Shown here: positions 16,839 through 23,360 of the stretch, in pieces | Layout: each line of letters opens with the position of its first letter | Position numbering within the stretch: the first letter of the stretch is position 1 | The notes under the pieces: generated by a model | What the model was told of the DNA's origin: nothing | The model's database searches: none | The model's input: the letters and a program-made list of their open reading frames with translations, nothing else | Translations under genes and position numbers: made by a program | Source of the DNA: Oscillospiraceae bacterium | GTDB taxonomy: Bacteria; Bacillota; Clostridia; Oscillospirales; CAG-272 | Assembly (NCBI GenBank): GCA_015065135.1 | Contig: SVQY01000002.1 | Span: 1-64,000 of the forward strand | Length of the DNA: 64,000 nt | Direction: 5' to 3'

Positions 16839-16867
16839 AGTATACCACATCTTGTCGCTTTTTGCAA
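16839..16867 (-). promoter_or_regulatory. Promoter of the NSS transporter
   Basis: Minus strand TTGCAA (16862-16867), 17-base spacer, TATACT (16839-16844). Confidence 0.7.
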
Positions 16868-16904
16868 CACCGAGGAAAAATCTGTTTAAAAGAGCTCCCC
16901 TCCC

Positions 16905-16933
16905 TTTACATCGCCTCCGGGCTGTGATATAAT
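16905..16933 (+). promoter_or_regulatory. Promoter of the TIM-barrel isomerase
   Basis: TTTACA (16905-16910), 17-base spacer, extended -10 TGATATAAT (TATAAT at 16928-16933). Because the -10 covers the ATG at 16932, that ATG cannot be the start codon of the following gene. Confidence 0.75.
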
Positions 16934-16964
16934 GAGAGCAAAGCATCAAAAAGGGGTGTGTACT

Positions 16965-17834
16965 TTGCTTTTTTCCATGTATTCCGGCTTTTTCGCCCTG
17001 GTCAGAAAATACGGCATCGAGCAAGCCGCAAAAACAGCCGCTGCGCTTGGTTTTTCCTCGGTAGAGCTGTTTGATAAGGCGGGCAAGGAATCGTTTTCAC
17101 CGACCCTTCCCAATGTGCAAGCGGCAGCAAGGGCGCGGGAGGTCCTGCACCAACACGGGCTCTCTGTTTCCTGCTACTCGGTGGCGACCACGCTTGTGGC
17201 ACCCGACAGCACCTTGCAAAAAAACGCCAAGGCAATCGATGAGCTGAAGGCATATGCCGATATGACGGCTGCCCTGGGCGCGCCCTATCTGCACCATACG
17301 CTTGTTTTAAAGATGCCCCTTCCCGCCGATGCGCCGCGCTTTGACGAGATCCTGGAGCCGGTAGCAGAGGCTGCCGCAGAGGTGGCACATTACTGCGAGG
17401 GGCTGGGATTGACCTGCCTGTATGAGGATCAGGGCATGTACTTCAACGGGGTGGAAAATTTCGGCCGCTTTTTTGCCGAGATGCAGAAAAGATGCCCCAA
17501 CGTGGGCGTTTGCGGTGACATGGGCAACACGTTATTCGTGGATGAATCCCCCGTTCCCTTCTTCCGCGCCTTTGCACCGCACATCAAGCACGTACACGTA
17601 AAGGATTACCGTATGATCGTGGATCAGCAAAGCAACACCGCCTCTCTTTGCAGCAAAGGTGGGACCTTGCTGAAGGACACCGTCATCGGACAGGGAGAGA
17701 TCGACATCCCGGGCTGCCTGCAGATCCTGCGGGAGCATAACTACAAGGGTGCCTTTGCCTTAGAGGATCCTTTTTGCGAGAATTATGCCGACAGCGTCCG
17801 CGCGGCATTTTCGCTGGTAGAAAAGCATTTTTGA
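16965..17834 (+). CDS. Sugar phosphate isomerase/epimerase-like TIM barrel
   Basis: 289 residues of the xylose-isomerase-like (AP endonuclease 2) superfamily. Marks are AALGFSSVELFDK, LHHTLVLKM, LTCLYEDQGMYFNG, VCGDMGNTL (metal ligands), HIKHVHVKDYR and FALEDPF. The substrate cannot be inferred. The start is taken as TTG at 16965, 8 bases after AGGGG. An ATG at 16932 lies within the promoter and one at 16977 is too far from the ribosome binding site. It is monocistronic and ends at the repeat element beside tRNA-Gln. Confidence 0.75.
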   Translation: MLFSMYSGFFALVRKYGIEQAAKTAAALGFSSVELFDKAGKESFSPTLPNVQAAARAREVLHQHGLSVSCYSVATTLVAPDSTLQKNAKAIDELKAYADMTAALGAPYLHHTLVLKMPLPADAPRFDEILEPVAEAAAEVAHYCEGLGLTCLYEDQGMYFNGVENFGRFFAEMQKRCPNVGVCGDMGNTLFVDESPVPFFRAFAPHIKHVHVKDYRMIVDQQSNTASLCSKGGTLLKDTVIGQGEIDIPGCLQILREHNYKGAFALEDPFCENYADSVRAAFSLVEKHF

Positions 17835-17837
17835 AAA

Positions 17838-18064
17838 GCACCGCAGCCAAACAGAAAAGCCACCCACGAGGGCGAGGGTAACAGTGCTAGGACGGCGGCG
17901 TTGCCGCCTATTCGTCCACAAGCCCCAAGGGGCTTGTAAGAAGAAACGCCTTGGCGGCTGAACGCCGCCATCGCAAAGCGAACGGCGTTCTTCTAACCTA
18001 GCCGCGCTTCGCGCTGCTAGGCGAAGCCTGCACCGCAGCCAAACAGAAAAGCCACCCACGAGGG
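17838..18064. repeat. 35-bp direct repeats enclosing a structured GC-rich insert
   Basis: 17838-17872 and 18030-18064 are identical 35-bp direct repeats starting GCACCGCAGCCA. They contain the tRNA-Gln 3' end plus its terminator arm, in the orientation opposite to the real tRNA. The roughly 157 bases between them are packed with hairpins: GGACG/CGTCC enclosing GGCGGC/GCCGCC, ACAAGCCCC/GGGGCTTGT, GGCGGC/GCCGCC, TCGC/GCGA and CCTAG/CTAGG. No open frame with a ribosome binding site is present. It may be a mobile or dispersed structured repeat, or a decayed second tRNA-terminator copy. Confidence 0.7.
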
Positions 18065-18090
18065 GTGGCTTTTCTGTTTGGCTGCGGTGC
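18030..18090 (-). terminator. Long hairpin overlapping and following tRNA-Gln
   Basis: A perfect 28-bp stem (18030-18057 with 18063-18090) around a short loop. Its right arm includes the last 12 bases of tRNA-Gln. On the minus strand the stem contains an internal T-run (GGCTTTTC), so it can terminate tRNA-Gln transcription. The pairing with the mature tRNA end is unusual for a simple terminator. Confidence 0.7.
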
Positions 18091-18154
18091 TAGGATTCGA
18101 ACCTAGGAAATGACGGAGTCAGAGTCCGTTGCCTTACCACTTGGCGACACCGCA
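18079..18154 (-). tRNA. tRNA-Gln (anticodon CUG)
   Basis: 76 bases with CCA encoded. The acceptor stem TGCGGTG pairs with CACCGCA, discriminator G. The anticodon stem ACGGA/TCCGT holds the loop CTCTGAC with anticodon CUG, reading CAG. The T-arm is CTAGG-TTCGAAT-CCTAG. U1-A72 fits tRNA-Gln. Confidence 0.95.
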
Positions 18155-18170
18155 ATATTGAACAAGGGGT

Positions 18171-18199
18171 ATTATAACAGAATTGGAAGCGATTGTCAA
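18171..18199 (-). promoter_or_regulatory. Consensus promoter of tRNA-Gln
   Basis: Minus strand TTGACA (18194-18199), 17-base spacer, TATAAT (18171-18176): a perfect consensus, as expected for a stable RNA gene. Confidence 0.85.
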
Positions 18200-18341
18200 G
18201 ACCTTTTTGAAAAAAATTTTAGGCAAAGGAAAAACTCCTTTTCACAAGGGATAGTATGCTACGTTTTTCTTTTTTTATACCGCATAAAAAAGCAAAGAAG
18301 TGAAAGTCGAGTTGTGTCGTGAGATTTTTTGGCAAAAGTTC

Positions 18342-18370
18342 TTGCAAAGTAACCGTCACTGTGTTATAAT
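18342..18370 (+). promoter_or_regulatory. Promoter of the tRNA-Ala/tRNA-Arg unit
   Basis: TTGCAA (18342-18347), 17-base spacer, TATAAT (18365-18370), 21 bases before tRNA-Ala. Confidence 0.8.
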
Positions 18371-18391
18371 ACTGATGTTGCAAAATGACCC

Positions 18392-18467
18392 GGGCCCGTA
18401 GCTCAGCTGGGAGAGCGCTGCGTTCGCAACGCAGAGGTCGAGGGTTCGATCCCCTTCGGGTCCACCA
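18392..18467 (+). tRNA. tRNA-Ala (anticodon CGC)
   Basis: 76 bases with CCA encoded. Acceptor GGGCCCG/CGGGTCC with one G-U pair, D-arm GCTC/GAGC, anticodon stem CTGCG/CGCAG with loop TTCGCAA (CGC, reading GCG), T-arm GAGGG-TTCGATC-CCCTT. Confidence 0.95.
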
Positions 18468-18487
18468 GTAGCAACGTTTCATAATAT

Positions 18488-18564
18488 CTACCCGTGGCAC
18501 AGCTGGATAGCGCGTCAGACTCCGACTCTGAAGGTCGAAGGTTCGAATCCTTTCGGGTAGGCCA
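18488..18564 (+). tRNA. tRNA-Arg (anticodon CCG)
   Basis: 77 bases with CCA encoded. Acceptor CTACCCG/CGGGTAG, discriminator G, anticodon stem TCAGA/TCTGA with loop CTCCGAC (CCG, reading CGG), T-arm TTCGAAT loop. It lies 20 bases after tRNA-Ala in the same transcript. Confidence 0.93.
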
Positions 18565-18610
18565 AATCAAAAGGGCTCCGCCAAAAGCGGAGCCCTTTTG
18601 ATTTGGCCTA
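18558..18610 (+). terminator. Terminator whose stem includes the tRNA-Arg 3' end
   Basis: A perfect 24-bp stem (18558-18581 with 18587-18610) around CAAAA. The left arm begins with the last 7 bases of tRNA-Arg including CCA. The right arm contains CTTTTG, giving a terminator-like T-run inside the stem. Confidence 0.75.
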
Positions 18611-18744
18611 CTCTTTGGAAAGAAGCTTGCGCTTTGCCGGCAAAGCGCGAAGGTTCGGTTTCCCCGCGCAGAGCGACGCCCGCTTGCGAGGCGGCGGCAA
18701 GCGTGGGAATTTTCGCGCGTCGCGCGAATACCCTTTCGGGTAGG
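18611..18744. repeat. GC-rich hairpin segment ending in a copy of the tRNA-Arg 3' end
   Basis: The segment contains a perfect 20-bp palindrome around GCCGGC (near 18630-18650), a second hairpin CGCCCGCTTGC/GGCAAGCG and TTCGCGCG-T-CGCGCGAA. It ends (18731-18747) in CCTTTCGGGTAGGCCAA, the same as the last 15 bases of tRNA-Arg plus flank. No gene is seen. Confidence 0.6.
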
Positions 18745-18830
18745 CCAAAAAACGACAATCTTCGACAGAAGGATGTCGTTTTTACTTTTTCACTCTTCAC
18801 TTTTCACTAAAGCCTCTTGTCGTTTTTTGG
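18745..18830. repeat. Inverted repeat after the duplicated tRNA-Arg end
   Basis: Perfect 14-bp arms, CCAAAAAACGACAA (18745-18758) and TTGTCGTTTTTTGG (18817-18830). A nested stem ends in TGTCGTTTTT near 18783, which is itself a plausible terminator. As with the other two hairpins, the arm begins at the CCA of a tRNA end. Confidence 0.65.
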
Positions 18831-18844
18831 TAACGGGCATTGCA

Positions 18845-18884
18845 AAGATACGAGAACATTTCGGTGTTTCTCGTATCTTTTTTG
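18845..18884 (+). terminator. Hairpin terminator of unknown transcript
   Basis: AAAGATACGAGAA paired with TTCTCGTATCTTT, followed by more T. No complete gene lies directly upstream, so it is probably what remains of a lost gene or ends transcription from the tRNA side. Confidence 0.65.
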
Positions 18885-18966
18885 TATAGTTGCAGATTTT
18901 CATCTTGTTCTCTGCTTTCAAAGCGGCGTGGGCCTCGGCACTTTTTATGACTGTCGGTTCTTGATT

Positions 18967-19062
18967 TCTGCCTACCCGATATACCGTCGTATCGCACGCA
19001 AAACCAAGGCAGAGCTAACACCCGAAATTCTTCGCTTGTCCGAAGAAATCATGAAATCCTAA
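18967..19062 (+). pseudogene. C-terminal fragment of a small two-helix membrane protein
   Basis: About 31 codons, SAYPIYRRIARKTKAELTPEIL..., match the C-termini of the intact genes at 19171 (TYPIYKGILNARKKKYGAEIL) and 22740 (LAYPIYSAIVKAKRKKLAPEII). The upstream half is missing. Only a weak GVGLG remnant precedes it, with a terminator hairpin where the N-terminal part should be. It is therefore a broken third paralogue. Confidence 0.75.
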
Positions 19063-19170
19063 AAAATTCAGGATTAACAAAACGCAAACATTTCACAAAA
19101 CAATTAAAAACAAACGCTTGGTATGATACAGTCACAAAATCAAAAAAACAAAACAGAGAGGTAATTTATA

Positions 19171-19539
19171 ATGAACAAGAACGATCAGCAGTTTATGGCA
19201 CAGAAGATCCGCACGCAGTATATGGAAAAGACCCCCTCGGAGCTTGACGCGCTTCGCGAGCTTGACGCAAAGGTAAAGCGCCCCGCAAACGTATTTGCAT
19301 ACGTATTCGGAAGCTTTTCCGCCATCATCATGGGGGCCGGTATGAGCCTTGTGATGACAGATATCGGCGCGACCATCGGCATCACCAGCGCACTTGTCCC
19401 CGGAATTGCAATCGGTGTTGTAGGGCTTGGTATGGCGCTTCTCACCTATCCTATTTATAAAGGTATTCTAAACGCCCGCAAGAAAAAGTACGGTGCCGAA
19501 ATTCTCAGTCTCAGCGACAAGATTATGAACAAGCAATAA
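19171..19539 (+). CDS. Small two-helix membrane protein, paralogue A
   Basis: 122 residues. A hydrophilic N-terminus (1-40) with ELDALRELDAKVKRP is followed by two membrane helices (about 43-66 and 76-96) that share the core GMSLVMTDIG, and a basic C-terminal tail. It is clearly related to the gene at 22740 and to the fragment at 18967. I know no characterised function for the family. GAGAGG precedes the start. It lies 17 bases before the small coiled-coil gene and upstream of a two-component system, so a role in the envelope or in sensing is possible but unproven. Confidence 0.75.
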   Translation: MNKNDQQFMAQKIRTQYMEKTPSELDALRELDAKVKRPANVFAYVFGSFSAIIMGAGMSLVMTDIGATIGITSALVPGIAIGVVGLGMALLTYPIYKGILNARKKKYGAEILSLSDKIMNKQ

Positions 19540-19556
19540 GGAGGAGATAAATTACT

Positions 19557-19805
19557 ATGGGAATTAAGGCATTTTTTAAGAAGGCATTCGGTGACATGAA
19601 GGAAAGCACCAAGGCGCAGCACGAGGTCGACAAGGCAAACTTTGCCGCGGCAAAGGCAGAGGCAAAAGCAAATTGGGAAGAAGCAAAGATGTCTCCCTCG
19701 CAAAGACAGGCAAAAATGCAGGCTGAGCGTGATGCTCAGATTGCGGCGGCGAACGAGCGCAAAGCGGCAGCAGATGCTCGCATTGATGCAGCAAAGAAAA
19801 AATAA
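19557..19805 (+). CDS. Small Ala/Lys/Glu-rich helical protein
   Basis: 82 residues, no membrane helix. After an amphipathic start (MGIKAFFKKAFGDM) the protein is almost entirely Ala, Lys, Glu, Gln and Arg, with a heptad-like pattern predicting one long helix or coiled coil. The start follows GGAGGAGATAAATTACT. It is co-transcribed with the gene at 19171 and ends at a hairpin. It could be an accessory subunit of the membrane protein, a guess from position only. Confidence 0.65.
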   Translation: MGIKAFFKKAFGDMKESTKAQHEVDKANFAAAKAEAKANWEEAKMSPSQRQAKMQAERDAQIAAANERKAAADARIDAAKKK

Positions 19806-19812
19806 AAAGCAT

Positions 19813-19860
19813 AAACAACATAAGCGAGACGTAAAAATGCGGCTCGCTTGTGTTGCGTTT
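19813..19860 (+). terminator. Hairpin after the small helical protein gene
   Basis: AACATAAGCGAG pairs with CTCGCTTGTGTT with one mismatch. The following T-run is short (GCGTTT), so termination may be partial. Confidence 0.5.
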
Positions 19861-19883
19861 ATAGATAAACTAAGGAGTAAAAA

Positions 19884-19952
19884 CTGAACGCTATTGAAAT
19901 CAGAAATCTTTCAAAAAGCTTTCGCGGAACGTATGCAGCAAGATCCTCTTAG
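19884..19952 (+). pseudogene. N-terminal fragment of an ABC transporter ATPase
   Basis: After AAGGAG, a CTG-started frame reads LNAIEIRNLSKSFRGTYA and stops at 19952. The part IEIRNLSKSFRG is the typical first strand of an ABC ATPase (normally continuing to a Walker A at about residue 40). The rest of the gene is absent. This suggests deletion of an ABC transporter that once sat beside the two-component system, as in many antimicrobial-peptide sensing loci. Confidence 0.6.
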
Positions 19953-20066
19953 CACAAAAGTATTTCAGGCATTGGCGTTGTTCAAACCAAGTCCCCAAAA
20001 GCCAAAGCATATCGAGAAATTTTCGGAAAAGGCGAAAACACAAACAAAACTTTAACATTTCTATGC

Positions 20067-20072
20067 TATAAT
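20067..20072 (+). promoter_or_regulatory. Extended -10 ahead of the two-component system
   Basis: TGCTATAAT with TATAAT at 20067-20072, 42 bases before the response regulator start. No good -35 is seen at the usual distance. Confidence 0.5.
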
Positions 20073-20113
20073 AAATTTCATAGATGAGAATATAGTCTTT
20101 GGAGGATGGAAAT

Positions 20114-20785
20114 ATGTTCAAAATTTTAATTGTAGAGGACGACAGAGATCTGAACCGCAGCGTTTGCTCTTTTCTGAACAATAGCGGATATGATGCAGTC
20201 GGTTGTCTTGATGCGGAAAGTGCCTACGATGAAATGTATAAGACCACCTTCGACTGTATCGTTTCGGATATTATGATGCCGCACATTGACGGCTTTGAGT
20301 TTGCTAAGACCGTGCGCTCACTCAATAACGACATTCCCATTCTTTTTATGACCGCCCGCGACGATTTCGCGTCCAAGCAGAGAGGCTTCCGCATCGGTAT
20401 CGACGATTATATGACCAAGCCCATCGACCTTGACGAGCTATTTTTGCGCATCGGCGCGCTTTTGCGTCGTTCCAAGATCGCATCGAGCCGTCGCCTTGAG
20501 GTCGGCAATTTCGTGATGGATGCCGATGAGCGTACCGCTATGCTCGGTGACGAGGAAATTTCTCTTACGCAAAGAGAATTTGATTTGCTTTATAAGCTCT
20601 TGTCCTATCCGAAAAAGACCTTCACGCGCACACAGCTGATGGACGAGTTTTGGGATGTGGATACGCAAACAAGCACGAGAACGGTTGACGTGTATATGAC
20701 CAAGCTCCGCGCAAAGCTCTCGGAGTGCGACTCCTTTGAGATTCAGACCGTTCACGGGCTTGGATACAAGGCGGTGATCAAATGA
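20114..20785 (+). CDS. Response regulator, OmpR/PhoB family
   Basis: 223 residues. The receiver domain has the acidic pair in VEDD (8-10), the phospho-acceptor Asp52 in VSDIMMP, the Thr in LFMTARD and the Lys in MTKPID. The C-terminal winged helix (about 128-222) has LTQREFDLLYKLLSYPKKTF and TVDVYMTKLRAKL. GGAGG lies 8 bases before the ATG. It overlaps the kinase gene by ATGA. Targets are probably the membrane-protein genes around it, but no operator is identified. Confidence 0.92.
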   Translation: MFKILIVEDDRDLNRSVCSFLNNSGYDAVGCLDAESAYDEMYKTTFDCIVSDIMMPHIDGFEFAKTVRSLNNDIPILFMTARDDFASKQRGFRIGIDDYMTKPIDLDELFLRIGALLRRSKIASSRRLEVGNFVMDADERTAMLGDEEISLTQREFDLLYKLLSYPKKTFTRTQLMDEFWDVDTQTSTRTVDVYMTKLRAKLSECDSFEIQTVHGLGYKAVIK

Positions 20786-21879
20786 AAAAAGGTAATACAA
20801 CGAAAACCGTCCTTGGCACAATCAGTAATTTCTTCGTCTTTTTTTTACTTGCCGCCTTCGTAACCACTTGCTGTATTATGTTGTTTATCAACATATTGCA
20901 AGGCTCTATTGGTCGTGATTTCACACAGGAGGAAATCACGGTTGCCGCCAAAATTACGATGCTCAACGTAATACTTTTGAGTATAGGTATGGCAATTGTT
21001 GATTATGTTCGCCGTAAGTTCACGGTAGAACGCCCCGTAAAGCGAATTACCGATGCGACCTCTAAAATGATAGAGGGAGATTTCAGCGTTCGCATTGAGC
21101 CTATCTCAAAATTTGCTACCGATGATAGCTTTAATGAAATAATCGAATGTATCAATAAGATGGCATCGGAGCTTTCAAGCGTGGAAACCCTGCGCACCGA
21201 TTTTATTGCCAATGTGTCCCATGAGATGAAAACGCCTCTTGCAGTGATGCAGAACTACGGAACGCTCTTGCAAACTCCCGACCTTCCCGAAGAAAAAAGA
21301 GTGGAATACGCAAAGGCAATTACCGATGCCTCGCGCCGTCTTGCCGATATGATGACGAATATTCTCAAGCTCAATCGGTTAGAGAATCAGCAGATCTATC
21401 CGAATCTCACCACCTTCGACCTCGGCGAGCAGCTTTGTGAGAGCCTCTTGCAATACGAAAGCACGTGGGAGCGAAAGAATATTGAAATTGAAACCGATAT
21501 TGCCGAGAGTGTGCACGTCTCTGCCGATGCGGAGCTTCTCTCGCTCGTGTGGAACAACCTTTTTTCCAATGCCTTCAAGTTTACCGAGGAGGGCGGCAAG
21601 GTCACGCTTACGCTTATGGCAGACGAGAAGTACGCTACCGTAAAAGTAACCGACACGGGATGCGGAATGAGTGCAGAGGTTGGCGCGCATATCTTTGAAA
21701 AGTTCTATCAAGGTGACACCTCGCACGCAACGCAAGGAAACGGACTCGGATTGCCTCTTGTAAAAAGAGTGGTTGATATTATGCAGGGCGAGATCGGCGT
21801 GGAAAGTGCGATCGGTGTCGGCACTACGTTTACTGTTAAGATCAGGAGGACTGAGTATGGATTGGAAGAAACTCGGTAA
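20782..21879 (+). CDS. Sensor histidine kinase
   Basis: 365 residues. Two membrane helices (about 12-38 and 58-77) enclose a very short external loop of some 20 residues, so it probably senses within the membrane or through a partner. A HAMP-like linker (78-130) follows, then the HisKA motif FIANVSHEMKTPL with phospho-His147, the N-box NNLFSNAFKF (258-267), DTGCGM (291-296) and GNGLGLPL (319-326). The short loop and the neighbouring ABC fragment resemble intramembrane-sensing kinases of BceS type, though with an added HAMP-like region. The next gene starts inside its 3' end. Confidence 0.9.
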   Translation: MKKGNTTKTVLGTISNFFVFFLLAAFVTTCCIMLFINILQGSIGRDFTQEEITVAAKITMLNVILLSIGMAIVDYVRRKFTVERPVKRITDATSKMIEGDFSVRIEPISKFATDDSFNEIIECINKMASELSSVETLRTDFIANVSHEMKTPLAVMQNYGTLLQTPDLPEEKRVEYAKAITDASRRLADMMTNILKLNRLENQQIYPNLTTFDLGEQLCESLLQYESTWERKNIEIETDIAESVHVSADAELLSLVWNNLFSNAFKFTEEGGKVTLTLMADEKYATVKVTDTGCGMSAEVGAHIFEKFYQGDTSHATQGNGLGLPLVKRVVDIMQGEIGVESAIGVGTTFTVKIRRTEYGLEETR

Positions 21880-22747
21880 AGCTCTGCTGTTTCCGCATAT
21901 TGCTATCATGATCCTGCTTGTTCCGATTTCCACCGCTCTTCTCGTTTGTTCAATGATGTTTGTCGGAACGGAGTCGGTTATTGCAATAATATCCTACGTT
22001 CTTGCTGCCTACACCTTGACGGTGTGGTGCTTCAAGATTCCGTACCTGATCAAGTTCTTCAAAACCTTCAAGGATGAAAATAAATATGCAAGAAGATGGC
22101 AAGACGATACCCGCCTGCGTGTAAACGTATCGCTCTACGGCTCGCTTGCGTGGAACGCATTGTACGGGATCTTTCAGCTGTGGCTTGGATTTTACCATCA
22201 TACCTTTTGGTTCTACTCACTTGGCGCGTACTATATCTGCCTCGGCGTGATGCGCTTCTTTTTGGTCAGACACACGAGCAAATACACACCCGGAGAAAAA
22301 ATGCAGACAGAGCTTGTGAAATACCGTGCCTGCGGCATCGTGTTTCTTATGATGAACCTCGCGATCGCTTTAATAATCTTCTTTATGGTCTATTGGAACA
22401 GAACCTTCCAGCATCATATGATCACGGCAATTGCGATGGCGGCGTACACATTTACGGCGCTAACTACTGCTATTGTCAATGTCATAAAATATAGAAAGTA
22501 TAACAGTCCCGTCTTTTCTGCATCCAAGGCGATCAGCTTGGCGGCGGCACTTGTATCGATGCTGACACTTGAATCCACGATGCTTACCACATTCGGTGAC
22601 GGAACGATGACGGCTACTACACAGAAATGGATGCTCGGCGCAACCGGTGGTGCTATCTCGCTTTTGATAGTCGCAACGGCAATTTATATGATAGTAGTCG
22701 GTACGAAGAAACTCAAACAATTAAAAGCAGAGGATGAAAATGGATAA
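21857..22747 (+). CDS. Polytopic membrane protein of unknown function (about 7 helices)
   Basis: 296 residues with hydrophobic segments near 12-32, 38-60, 95-118, 125-140, 160-182, 192-212, 222-245 and 258-282. It has conserved-looking polar parts such as FKTFKDENKYARRWQDDTRLR in the cytoplasmic loop. I do not recognise a family with a known activity. Its start lies within the kinase gene with AGGAGG 7 bases upstream, so it is tightly coupled to the two-component system and may be its sensory partner or output. Confidence 0.7.
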   Translation: MDWKKLGKALLFPHIAIMILLVPISTALLVCSMMFVGTESVIAIISYVLAAYTLTVWCFKIPYLIKFFKTFKDENKYARRWQDDTRLRVNVSLYGSLAWNALYGIFQLWLGFYHHTFWFYSLGAYYICLGVMRFFLVRHTSKYTPGEKMQTELVKYRACGIVFLMMNLAIALIIFFMVYWNRTFQHHMITAIAMAAYTFTALTTAIVNVIKYRKYNSPVFSASKAISLAAALVSMLTLESTMLTTFGDGTMTATTQKWMLGATGGAISLLIVATAIYMIVVGTKKLKQLKAEDENG

Positions 22748-23153
22748 TAACAATCAAAAAAACGGCGGATTTACCTATACCTACTCCGCCAAGGAGCAGG
22801 CGGAGCTGAAGCGCATCCGCGAAAAATATACCGCACCGACCGCAGTCGAGGACAAGATGGCTCGCCTGCGCCGACTTGATGCAAGCGTAACGAATACGGC
22901 GCAAGCGGTCGCAATTGTATTTGGTATCATAGGTGCGCTCATACTTGGCTTTGGAATGAGTCTTATTATGACCGATTTTTCTGAAGCTCTTGGTATTGGA
23001 GAAACTATGGCACTGGTTATTGGTGTTCCTGTCGGCATCGTCGGCGGTATCCTTGCAAGCCTTGCCTATCCCATCTATAGCGCCATTGTAAAGGCAAAGC
23101 GCAAAAAGCTTGCTCCCGAGATCATTCGTCTGACCGACGAGCTGATGAAATGA
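22740..23153 (+). CDS. Small two-helix membrane protein, paralogue B
   Basis: 137 residues. It belongs to the same family as the gene at 19171: a charged N-terminus with LRRLDASV, two helices with the core GMSLIMTDFS, and the tail LAYPIYSAIVKAKRKKLAPEII. It overlaps the preceding gene by 8 bases. The ATG at 22740 is preferred over 22734 because of its spacing to GAGG. Having the same family at both ends of the module suggests both act with the kinase and 7-TM protein. Confidence 0.75.
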   Translation: MDNNNQKNGGFTYTYSAKEQAELKRIREKYTAPTAVEDKMARLRRLDASVTNTAQAVAIVFGIIGALILGFGMSLIMTDFSEALGIGETMALVIGVPVGIVGGILASLAYPIYSAIVKAKRKKLAPEIIRLTDELMK

Positions 23154-23276
23154 GATACTAATACGAAGATGAAGAATAAATACACGGGTTCAGATCCTGA
23201 ATGCAAAACAAAAAATATCTTTTTCGCAGCCTTTATACAATAAGGAAAGCCGCTATGCGGCATCCTTGCATACGAC

Positions 23277-23305
23277 TTTACTTTTTTGTCGGGATGTGCT
23301 ATAAT
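23277..23305 (+). promoter_or_regulatory. Promoter of the PHP hydrolase
   Basis: TTTACT (23277-23282), 17-base spacer, extended -10 TGCTATAAT (TATAAT at 23300-23305). A GCCGC/GCGGC hairpin just upstream (near 23228-23255) may end the previous operon. Confidence 0.7.
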
Positions 23306-23360
23306 CAATACGAAAAAGGGCTCTCGTCCAAGCCTCAACTGCTTTATGGAGGAATTTATT

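Noticed and set aside
16932..16964. ATG at 16932 as start of the TIM-barrel gene
   Set aside because: It is part of the TATAAT of a near-consensus promoter, so it would not be in the transcript.
17760..18059. A possible 99-residue protein on the minus strand across the tRNA-linked repeats
   Set aside because: The frame is made of repeat and hairpin sequence (GGFSVWLRC appears twice from the duplicated repeat) and lacks a ribosome binding site.
18219..18500. A minus-strand frame over tRNA-Ala
   Set aside because: Typical false protein from antisense tRNA sequence (RRGSNPRPLRCERSALPAELRA type).
23180..23205. A tRNA T-arm remnant (GGGTTCAGATCCTG) as the right att site of the 19-23 kb module
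   Set aside because: It is better explained as a small TTCAG/CTGAA hairpin; it does not match the tRNA-Arg 3' end over more than a few bases.
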